From the NCBI GenBank assembly GCA_003450915.1, contig DMEM01000133.1:1-5962 (forward strand): a stretch of DNA of 5,962 nucleotides, read 5' to 3'. Origin of the DNA: Alphaproteobacteria bacterium (GTDB lineage Bacteria; Pseudomonadota; Alphaproteobacteria; UBA1280; UBA12223). The notes beneath the pieces were generated by a model. That model was given only the letters and a program-made list of their open reading frames with translations. It ran no database searches and was not told where the DNA came from. Position numbers and translations under genes: made by a program. How positions within the stretch are numbered: position 1 is the first letter of the stretch; every line of letters starts with the position of its first letter. This document shows, in pieces, positions 1 through 5,581 of this stretch.

Positions 1-1
1 A

Positions 2-982
2 CTTGCTACTTTTATTAACAAGAGAATTCAGTTTTTCTTAAATAAATTTAAAGTTGACTCTCAGTCAGTTTTAAAAACATCTCAAAGTTTACAAGGGCCT
101 TTAGAGCTATTAGGAGTATTCCTATCTCTATCTATTCTAATTAACTACTTTAATCTAGATTCAGAAACATCAACTTTTTTCAGTAAAGTTCAAAACTCTG
201 TTGGTGTTATTATTGTTTTCTGGATCTTCCACGCTAGTATTGACCTACTATCAAGAAAATTGAAAAAATGGCAAAGAGTATTTACTAAAGAAATGGTTGA
301 CTGGCTGCTAAAAGCTGTTAGAGTTTTAATCATTTTCTTAGCATTTGCTTCTGTTTTAGAGCTATGGGGAATTAAAGTTGCACCAATCTTAGCCGGTCTT
401 GGTTTATTTGGGGTTGCTGTTGCTTTAGGTGCTCAAGACTTATTCAAAAACATTATTGCAGGTATTCTTGTTATTGCAGAAAAACGTTTTGCACATGGTG
501 ATTGGATCAAAATTGATGGTGTTGTAGAAGGTACTGTTTCAGATATTGGCTTTAGATCAACCAAGGTTACTAGATTTGATAAAGCTCCTGTTTATGTTCC
601 AAATACAAAACTATCAGATAATGCTGTAACTAACTTCTCAAAAATGTCTCATAGACAAGTTAAGTTTACTATTGGCTTATTATACTCAACAACTACTGAG
701 CAATTAAAACAAGTTTGTAATGAAATTAATGACTACATATCTAAAAATGATGATTTTTCTAAAGAAGGTGTTACAACATTTGTAAAAGTTGTTGAGTTTA
801 GTGCATCATCTATTGATATTCAAATTTACGCCTTTACAAATACAACTGTTTGGACTGAATGGCTACTAATTAGAGAAGATCTACAGTGTAAAATTAAAGA
901 AATCGTCGAAAAATCAGGTACTGGATTTGCATTTCCATCAACAAGTCTGTATATTGAAGCTGATGAAACAAAAAAAGCTTAA
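2..982 (+). CDS. MscS-family mechanosensitive ion channel (5' end cut by window edge)
   Basis: This is a small-conductance mechanosensitive channel-type protein of the inner membrane, which opens under membrane tension to release solutes on hypo-osmotic shock. The frame is open from position 2 to a TAA at 980-982, giving 326 visible residues with the start lying outside the window. A TTG at 260 is in frame, but it has no Shine-Dalgarno and lies after two further hydrophobic segments, so I do not take it as the start. Counting from position 2, likely membrane helices are at about residues 34-50, 66-83 and 98-121. These are followed by the Gly/Ala-rich pore helix at about 126-160, with the GLGLFGVAVALGAQD signature. 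The beta domain lies at about 162-213 (GDWIKIDG, GFRST, VPNTKL, NFS) and the cytosolic alpha/beta vestibule domain runs to the end. The family assignment is firm. The exact paralogue is unknown because the N-terminus is missing. It is probably cotranscribed with the gene 25 bases downstream. Confidence 0.93.
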   Translation, partial: LATFINKRIQFFLNKFKVDSQSVLKTSQSLQGPLELLGVFLSLSILINYFNLDSETSTFFSKVQNSVGVIIVFWIFHASIDLLSRKLKKWQRVFTKEMVDWLLKAVRVLIIFLAFASVLELWGIKVAPILAGLGLFGVAVALGAQDLFKNIIAGILVIAEKRFAHGDWIKIDGVVEGTVSDIGFRSTKVTRFDKAPVYVPNTKLSDNAVTNFSKMSHRQVKFTIGLLYSTTTEQLKQVCNEINDYISKNDDFSKEGVTTFVKVVEFSASSIDIQIYAFTNTTVWTEWLLIREDLQCKIKEIVEKSGTGFAFPSTSLYIEADETKKA

Positions 983-993
983 TAGACAGATTT

Positions 994-998
994 AAGGA
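994..998 (+). promoter_or_regulatory. Shine-Dalgarno deciding the GTG start of uup
   Basis: AAGGA ends 9 bases before the GTG at 1008. It lies in the 25-base gap after the channel gene stop. It supports the non-ATG start, which also puts the first beta strand and the Walker A loop (residues 36-44) at the usual distance from an ABC-F N-terminus. Confidence 0.75.
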
Positions 999-1007
999 AA
1001 AACATAC

Positions 1008-2822
1008 GTGAGATTAATTACATTATCAGAAATTCAAAAAAGAATTGGTAATAGAGAACTATTTCAAGGAATAGATCTAACAATATTTAAAGGTGATAAA
1101 ATAGGACTTATCGGACCAAACGGTGCCGGTAAGTCTACTTTATTGAAAATCATTGCTGAGGTTATTGACTATGATAATGGAGAGATTGAAACAGCAAAAG
1201 GACTAACTGTTTCATACCTTCCACAAACAGAAAACTTTAATGAAGAACTAACTTTACTTAATGCTGTACTTGACTCTATGAACAATATGCCACTAGATGA
1301 AGACGAAAAGCGTACTAAAGCTATTTTTGCTTTAAATAAAGTAGGATTTATTAAAAACTTAGAGACTATTACTGTTTCTGAGATTTCAGGTGGTTGGAAA
1401 AAACGTTTAGCTATTGCTTGTGCTACAGCTCAAGAAGCTGACTTAGTACTACTTGATGAGCCTACAAACCACCTTGATTTAGACGGTATTTTAGAACTAG
1501 AACAAACCCTAAAAGAAGCTGACTTTGGCTTTATTGTTATTTCGCATGATAGACGTTTCTTAAACAATATCACCGCTAAAACAATGGAAATAAATGCTAT
1601 TTACCCTAAAGGTTTCTTTAAGCAAGATTTACCTTATGAATCATTTATGAAAAAACGTGAAGAATACTTTAATAATGAACAATCAACTCGTGATTCTTTA
1701 AAGTCTCGTTTAAAAGTAGAACAAGAATGGCTACAACGTGGAGCAAGAGCAAGATCAACAAAAGCTGAAGCAAGAATTGAATCAATTTATGAAATGCAAG
1801 ATCAGCTTAAAGATCTAAATAAACGACTTGCTATTAAACGCTCTCAAGAAAGAAGTTTTGAATTTTCATCTACAGAGAGAAAAACTAAACGTCTAATTGA
1901 ATTAAAAAATATTACAAAGAAATTTGATAATAAAACTATTATTCGTGACTTTTCTATGACATTAGCGCCAAAATCATGCATAGGTTTATTAGGTAAAAAC
2001 GGAGCTGGAAAATCAACTCTTCAAAATATTATTGCTAAAAAGTTAACTCCTGATACTGGCTCTGTAAAATATGTAGATAATCTAAGAATTTCTATTTTTG
2101 ATCAGGCTAGGACTGCTGTTGATAAAAACCTAACGCCAAGAAAACTATTCTGCCAAGGATCTGACTCTGTTATTTTCCAAGATAGAGTTGTGCATATTAA
2201 TGTTTGGTTAAAATATCTACAGTTACGCCATGACCAAGGTGATACTCCTATTAAAAATCTATCAGGTGGTGAGCAAGCTAGGTTAAACTTAGGTTTAATT
2301 ATGCTTGAAAGAGCCGATGTATTATTATTAGATGAGCCTACAAATGATTTAGATATTGAAAGCCTACAAATGCTAGAAAAAGCTCTAAAAACATTCCCAG
2401 GGGCAATTATTCTAATTTCGCATGATAGAAAACTTGTTGAGTCAGTTTCTACAAAAATTTTAGGTTTCGTTGGAAATGCTGACCTTCAAGATTTTCAAGA
2501 TGTTGAGCAATGGCAAAATCATGTAAACAATCATATTCTAGCAACAGCTAAAAAAGTTGAAAAAAAAGAAAAGATTGAAAAAGAAGATTATAGAAATAGA
2601 GATTCTAGAAAGATATCTTTTAAAGACAAGTTTGAGTATGAACACATGGAAGAAACTATTGGCAAGTTAGAAGAAGAGTTAGAACAATTACAAGCTAACC
2701 CCATTGACCCATCTAATTTTGAAGAATTTCAAACGTATTGTGATAAAATGGGCGAAGTTCAAGCAACGCTAGATTCAAAGTATACTCGCTGGTCTCAATT
2801 AGAAGAAATAATCAATAACTAG
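1008..2822 (+). CDS. uup: ABC-F family ATPase, Uup type
   Basis: This is a soluble ABC-F protein with two ATPase domains in one chain and no membrane segments. Family members act on the ribosome or, for E. coli Uup, also bind branched DNA. In the 604 residues, domain 1 has Walker A GPNGAGKST (36-44), ISGGW (126-130), Walker B LVLLDEP with Glu151, and the switch His180. Domain 2 has GKNGAGKST (329-337), LSGGE (418-422), VLLLDEP with Glu443, and His472. All catalytic residues are present. The inter-domain linker (about 220-290) is charged and helical. It contains a W-x-x-R-G-x-x-A-R stretch at 241-249 that is typical of the Uup branch. A Lys/Glu-rich spacer leads to a C-terminal coiled coil (about 535-600) like the Uup C-terminal domain, which binds DNA in E. 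coli. The length is close to that of E. coli Uup (about 635). The Uup assignment rests on the linker and C-terminal domain; another two-domain ABC-F subfamily is less likely. Confidence 0.88.
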   Translation: MRLITLSEIQKRIGNRELFQGIDLTIFKGDKIGLIGPNGAGKSTLLKIIAEVIDYDNGEIETAKGLTVSYLPQTENFNEELTLLNAVLDSMNNMPLDEDEKRTKAIFALNKVGFIKNLETITVSEISGGWKKRLAIACATAQEADLVLLDEPTNHLDLDGILELEQTLKEADFGFIVISHDRRFLNNITAKTMEINAIYPKGFFKQDLPYESFMKKREEYFNNEQSTRDSLKSRLKVEQEWLQRGARARSTKAEARIESIYEMQDQLKDLNKRLAIKRSQERSFEFSSTERKTKRLIELKNITKKFDNKTIIRDFSMTLAPKSCIGLLGKNGAGKSTLQNIIAKKLTPDTGSVKYVDNLRISIFDQARTAVDKNLTPRKLFCQGSDSVIFQDRVVHINVWLKYLQLRHDQGDTPIKNLSGGEQARLNLGLIMLERADVLLLDEPTNDLDIESLQMLEKALKTFPGAIILISHDRKLVESVSTKILGFVGNADLQDFQDVEQWQNHVNNHILATAKKVEKKEKIEKEDYRNRDSRKISFKDKFEYEHMEETIGKLEEELEQLQANPIDPSNFEEFQTYCDKMGEVQATLDSKYTRWSQLEEIINN

Positions 2823-2823
2823 C

Positions 2824-2851
2824 TTGAAATATACCTACAAATAACTATAAT
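2824..2851 (+). promoter_or_regulatory. Strong sigma-70-type promoter overlapping the uup terminator
   Basis: TTGAAA (2824-2829, 5 of 6 to consensus) is separated by 16 bp from a perfect TATAAT (2846-2851). It begins two bases after the uup stop codon. The start of transcription would fall near 2857-2859, inside the terminator hairpin. The resulting leader before the ATG at 2906 would be about 47-49 bases and would lack most of the 5' stem arm. This is the only good promoter for the following gene pair that I can see. Confidence 0.65.
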
Positions 2852-2880
2852 AGAGTGGATTAAACCCACTCTATTTTTTT
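2849..2880 (+). terminator. Rho-independent terminator of the channel-uup transcript
   Basis: The core stem TAGAGTGG (2851-2858) pairs with CCACTCTA (2866-2873) around a 7-base loop. Flanking AA/TT pairs extend it to 10 bp, and a run of seven Ts covers 2874-2880. It lies 26 bases after the uup stop. Confidence 0.88.
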
Positions 2881-2905
2881 CATATCACACATTATCGGAG
2901 GATAC

Positions 2906-3442
2906 ATGAGTGAACAAAACTGTACAGTAAGAAAAGTTCCTGCTTATAAAGTATGGAGCAAATTTACTTATCTTCTAGAAAATAAGGATCTTACAGAAAA
3001 AACAAATATTGGCGAACATGTACACTTTCAAAAACTATTACCACAAGTTAAGGAAAAAGATTACATTCGCTTGGTTCATATGTATGACATAATGCCTCTT
3101 AATGAACCTATCGTGCAAAGTGTCGGACCTTTTTTGCTAGATAAGCTAAAAGCCTATCCTGGTCTTGAAAAACTAACAGAGTATATTAATGCTTTGATTG
3201 CCGATGACTCAAGCCATTATGATCTTGAGCATGAAGCCTGTAAAACAATAACTGAACTACCTGCAGATATTCGTTCTTGTTTCCGCTTTTTAAGAAAAGT
3301 TGCTAAACTAGAATACTTCACCAATACTGAAGTCGATGATTTTGCTAATGTTCTTAGCCCTAGCTCAGGTCCATTATGGGCAAACTTTCACAGAAAAATG
3401 CTAGAGCTGTACCTGGCTCATGATGATCACTATATGTTTTAA
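2906..3442 (+). CDS. Hypothetical cytosolic protein, 178 aa, first gene of a tight pair
   Basis: I do not recognise this protein. The start is well supported: GGAGG at 2897-2901 precedes the ATG by 4 bases. There is no signal peptide or membrane segment. The composition suggests a mainly helical, soluble protein. Residues 51-100 and 120-175 look like amphipathic helices separated by an acidic, His-containing loop near 100-112 (D-D-S-S-H-Y-D-L-E-H-E). It has three cysteines (6, 112, 125) and eight histidines. The tail H-D-D-H at 172-175, together with the H/E/D cluster near 104-110, could bind a metal, but that is only a guess. Its stop codon overlaps the ribosome binding site of the next gene, so the two are almost certainly made together. 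The reading frame, Shine-Dalgarno and own promoter make it a real gene; its function is unknown. Confidence 0.85.
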   Translation: MSEQNCTVRKVPAYKVWSKFTYLLENKDLTEKTNIGEHVHFQKLLPQVKEKDYIRLVHMYDIMPLNEPIVQSVGPFLLDKLKAYPGLEKLTEYINALIADDSSHYDLEHEACKTITELPADIRSCFRFLRKVAKLEYFTNTEVDDFANVLSPSSGPLWANFHRKMLELYLAHDDHYMF

Positions 3443-3446
3443 GGAG
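3441..3446 (+). promoter_or_regulatory. Shine-Dalgarno overlapping the upstream stop codon
   Basis: A perfect AAGGAG shares its first two bases with the TAA (3440-3442) of the 178-residue gene and ends 5 bases before the ATG at 3452. Such an overlap favours translational coupling of the two proteins. Confidence 0.85.
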
Positions 3447-3451
3447 AAATT

Positions 3452-3934
3452 ATGAAATCAGTTAATACATGTGCTTTAGGATTTAACTTCCCTTATCTAT
3501 CAAAAACACTGCTACAATTCGCTCCAGCGTTTCAGACAATTGAAATAAACCAGATAATTAAGGATATTAAGTATCAAGATGTTCTTAAAATAGCTGAACT
3601 TTACGGTCTAGAAGAAGATGTTGGTGCCATTTTGGCTCAAGTTCTAGTCGAGCGTAAGCTAATTTCTGAAGAAACTCACCCTACCGAATTCAAATATTTG
3701 AAAGAGGTAGCTACTAAAGATAATATCTCTTTACACTATAGAGATAAAGTGTACTGCCAAGATGTACCGCTGGTTCAACTAGCACTCATGATAGGTTATG
3801 GCAATCTCCTTTCATTAACAAAAGAATATACGGAAAGCTTAGAAAGATCTTTTAAAGATTTTTCTGAAAAAGAAAACTTCGACAAAGAGTTTAAGAAAAA
3901 AGTTTTAGAAGCATTTTTATCTTCATATAGCTAA
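3452..3934 (+). CDS. Hypothetical protein, 160 aa, second gene of the pair
   Basis: I do not recognise this protein. The ATG is fixed by a perfect AAGGAG 5 bases upstream. The protein is predicted to be mostly helical and cytosolic. The N-terminal 25 residues are mildly hydrophobic but interrupted, and the Cys at position 7 (V-N-T-C) does not form a lipobox, so I do not call a signal. The middle (about 40-72) resembles a short helical bundle. A second helical part at about 105-126 (Q-D-V-P-L-V-Q-L-A-L-M-I-G-Y-G) leads to a strongly charged Lys/Glu/Phe helix (127-156). The gene is 9 bases from its upstream neighbour and shares its promoter. The same frame stays open for 25 codons after the TAA, ending at a TAG at 4010-4012, and that stretch would encode a basic tail. 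Function is unknown; a partner of the 178-residue protein is the obvious inference. Confidence 0.84.
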   Translation: MKSVNTCALGFNFPYLSKTLLQFAPAFQTIEINQIIKDIKYQDVLKIAELYGLEEDVGAILAQVLVERKLISEETHPTEFKYLKEVATKDNISLHYRDKVYCQDVPLVQLALMIGYGNLLSLTKEYTESLERSFKDFSEKENFDKEFKKKVLEAFLSSYS

Positions 3935-4050
3935 CGACAAAAAGGAATACTTGAAACAGAAATGAAGAGACGTAAGAAGCAAAAAGGCTTTGAAAACAGT
4001 ATATGTGACTAGCTGTTAAATTAAAAGCGAATTACGACTATATTATTAAC
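3935..4050 (+). other. Gene-free stretch, presumed 3' untranslated tail
   Basis: This is a 116-base A-rich region between the stop of the 160-residue gene and the terminator at 4051. It holds no convincing gene. The longest in-frame continuation (3935-4012) has no Shine-Dalgarno of its own at usable spacing from the internal ATG at 3962. It could be an untranslated tail or the body of a 3'-derived small RNA; neither can be shown from sequence alone. Confidence 0.4.
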
Positions 4051-4076
4051 AAAGGCTCCTACCAGGGAGCCTTTTT
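4051..4076 (+). terminator. Rho-independent terminator of the 178/160-residue gene pair
   Basis: GGCTCC (4054-4059) pairs with GGAGCC (4066-4071) around a 6-base loop. Three A-T pairs extend the base of the stem, and five Ts follow (4072-4076). It separates the middle and right transcription units. Confidence 0.88.
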
Positions 4077-4088
4077 ATATTTAAAACA

Positions 4089-4117
4089 TTGATTTTCATA
4101 TAAAAAAATGATATTAT
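4089..4117 (+). promoter_or_regulatory. Probable sigma-70-type promoter for the BPL_N-type gene
   Basis: TTGATT (4089-4094, 4 of 6) is separated by 17 bp from TATTAT (4112-4117, 5 of 6). It sits just after the preceding terminator and about 55 bases before the ATG at 4172. The region is so AT-rich that chance matches are common. TATAAC at 4130-4135 is a rival -10 but lacks a -35. Confidence 0.5.
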
Positions 4118-4171
4118 TACATTATTACTTATAACATTTCTTAGTCCCTACTTATTATTCAGGGAGAAACA

Positions 4172-4942
4172 ATGCAAAAAATATTAATCTACCGTGACGA
4201 TGGTCAGTGGTATGAATCTCCAACCTTAACCCACAACTGGTTAACATCTATTTTAGGAAGCCTTTATCAAATAGAATTTACTGATGCTCAAGGTATTCTG
4301 AGTAATAAAGTATTATCTAATCCTAATGTCGTTGCCTTATTTATACCTGGAGGACATTCTAGATTCTATTATAAAAAACTAACGGCAAAAGGTGTTAATG
4401 TAATTCAAAAATTCGTAGCATCCGGAGGTCACTACTTTGGTATTTGTGGAGGTGCTTATTTTGCCAGCAGTTCTATTAATTTTAAAGGAGATGAGTTAGA
4501 AATAACATCTCAAGAAACATTAAAAATTGCTTCTACAGATTCTTATGGTTCAATCCCTGAACTTTGCAATGGAAATCTTTTCGGAAGTAGTATTTATTCA
4601 TCAAGAGCTGTAAAAATATCAACATATAATATTAATGAATGTTATGTTTACTATTGGGGAGGACCTTATTTTGAAAGTAATGAAAAGGATTCTATTCTTG
4701 GACATTATTCAAAGCCCAATCTACCAGCTTTATTCAGCAATAACTATAAAAAAGGTAGCTGTAATTTAATTAGCTTTCACCCTGAATGTACATCTGAATC
4801 ACTCACATACTTAATCAAAAAACACAACTCAAACCCTCAACAACTATCATATTTAAAACACATGATTAGAAAGCTTAAACTAAGTGAAATATCTGGAGAT
4901 AAATTTGAACTAGATCATTTAATCTTAAAACCTCTTCTATAA
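4172..4942 (+). CDS. BPL_N-domain, class I glutamine amidotransferase-like protein
   Basis: This is a 256-residue stand-alone protein with the fold of the N-terminal domain of eukaryotic-type biotin protein ligases (BPL_N), a branch of the class I glutamine amidotransferase superfamily. A strand at residues 2-8 (K-I-L-I-Y-R-D) begins the domain. It is followed by L-F-I-P-G-G-H (56-62), the nucleophile elbow G-I-C-G-G-A-Y with Cys92, and Y-W-G-G-P-Y-F (161-167). The catalytic-site H-P-E has His203 and Glu205, so the Cys-His-Glu triad is intact. No ligase domain is attached: I see none of the Gly-Arg-Gly biotin-binding motif. A real biotin ligase role is therefore not supported, and the substrate is unknown. 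No signal peptide or membrane segment is visible, so it should be cytosolic. AGGGAG at 4161-4166 fixes the start. It is probably cotranscribed with the gene 32 bases downstream. Confidence 0.85.
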   Translation: MQKILIYRDDGQWYESPTLTHNWLTSILGSLYQIEFTDAQGILSNKVLSNPNVVALFIPGGHSRFYYKKLTAKGVNVIQKFVASGGHYFGICGGAYFASSSINFKGDELEITSQETLKIASTDSYGSIPELCNGNLFGSSIYSSRAVKISTYNINECYVYYWGGPYFESNEKDSILGHYSKPNLPALFSNNYKKGSCNLISFHPECTSESLTYLIKKHNSNPQQLSYLKHMIRKLKLSEISGDKFELDHLILKPLL

Positions 4943-4957
4943 AATTTAAAAGAGGTT
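4929..4957 (+). repeat. Inverted repeat at the junction of two genes, no T-run
   Basis: AACCTCTT (4929-4936) can pair with AAGAGGTT (4950-4957) around a 13-base AT-rich loop that contains the stop codon of the BPL_N-type gene (4940-4942). No T-run follows on the + strand, so it is not a standard terminator. It could be a processing or mRNA-stability hairpin between the two genes. Confidence 0.5.
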
Positions 4958-4974
4958 CAAAGCCGGAGAAGCCT

Positions 4975-5529
4975 ATGAACTGTGCTACAAAAATTAAACT
5001 AGCAACAATACATAACTTCGATCATCAATCTTTAAAGCATACAAGTCTTAAAAATGTATTTGACTTTATTTGCCGACATCAAATGTATAATGACGTAGTT
5101 GTAAGCATTGCTCTAGCAGAGGTAACTAAGCTATATTTTGAAAGAACTCACCGACAAGAGTTTTTTCTATATGCTTACAAGCTAGTTTCTAAAATAGCAA
5201 ATAATAAAAGCTTTTCTCAAGAAGAAGCAACGCTAATGCTAGAAGGGTTTACTAATCTTTATAACCTTAAAACTGAAACACTATCTTGGAGTTCTGATTT
5301 TTACAATTTTGAGGTATTAATCTCTAATATGATAAGATTTACCCTTGAGTCAGCACTAAAAAAAGTATATCGAAAACCAAACTATGGTTGGTTTTGCTCT
5401 TCTGCTGTTTTTACCGATAAACCATCAAGAGTTGAAGCAACTAAAAATGTAAAAACAATAGTTTCTATAGATGAAATAAACTCTATTTTTTATGAAAAAA
5501 TCATGGAACGATATAATATTAAAGCCTAA
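4975..5529 (+). CDS. Hypothetical protein, 184 aa, downstream partner of the BPL_N-type gene
   Basis: I do not recognise this protein. GGAG at 4965-4968 lies 6 bases before the ATG. The protein looks soluble and mainly helical. Helix-like stretches at about 24-58, 60-76, 82-98 and 108-132 are rich in aromatic residues. A more polar, possibly extended part with Trp139 and Cys141 follows (G-W-F-C-S-S at 138-143). The tail is charged. There is no signal peptide; hydrophobic stretches such as V-V-V-S-I-A-L-A (41-48) are too short for a membrane helix. It has four cysteines counting Cys3, Cys33 and Cys141 with the fourth uncertain in role only if processing occurs; only three (3, 33, 141) are visible in the translation. 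It follows the amidotransferase-like gene by 32 bases with no terminator between, and ends just before a strong terminator, so the two form one unit by inference. Its function is unknown. Confidence 0.83.
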   Translation: MNCATKIKLATIHNFDHQSLKHTSLKNVFDFICRHQMYNDVVVSIALAEVTKLYFERTHRQEFFLYAYKLVSKIANNKSFSQEEATLMLEGFTNLYNLKTETLSWSSDFYNFEVLISNMIRFTLESALKKVYRKPNYGWFCSSAVFTDKPSRVEATKNVKTIVSIDEINSIFYEKIMERYNIKA

Positions 5530-5556
5530 AAACTTTATGCCTAATTCGATAAAAAC

Positions 5557-5581
5557 AAAAAAGCCCCTCAGGGGCTTTTTT
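5557..5581. terminator. Bidirectional Rho-independent terminator between convergent genes
   Basis: GCCCC (5563-5567) pairs with GGGGC (5571-5575) around a 3-base loop. It is extended by six A-T pairs (5557-5562 with 5576-5581). The A-run on one side and T-run on the other give a T-tract after the hairpin in both directions. It therefore serves both the + strand 184-residue gene and the - strand gene, whose stop codon (5580-5582) lies in the hairpin base. Confidence 0.9.

Noticed and set aside
260..262. TTG as the start of a 240-residue channel protein
   Set aside because: It has no Shine-Dalgarno, and the same frame continues upstream to the window edge with membrane-like segments.
3452..3490. 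Possible lipoprotein signal in the 160-residue protein (Cys7)
   Set aside because: The residues before the Cys (V-N-T) do not fit a lipobox and there is no preceding hydrophobic core.
2906..3934. Toxin-antitoxin or defence module
   Set aside because: The size and coupling fit loosely, but I see no nuclease, kinase, acetyltransferase or DNA-binding motif in either protein.
3962..4012. A 16-codon small ORF with a basic N-terminus
   Set aside because: The only AGGA is about 15 bases from the ATG, the length is within chance, and it lies in frame with the preceding gene, so a tail remnant is as likely.
4172..4942. A biotin protein ligase (birA)
   Set aside because: Only the BPL_N-like amidotransferase fold is present; the catalytic ligase domain with its Gly-Arg-Gly motif is absent.
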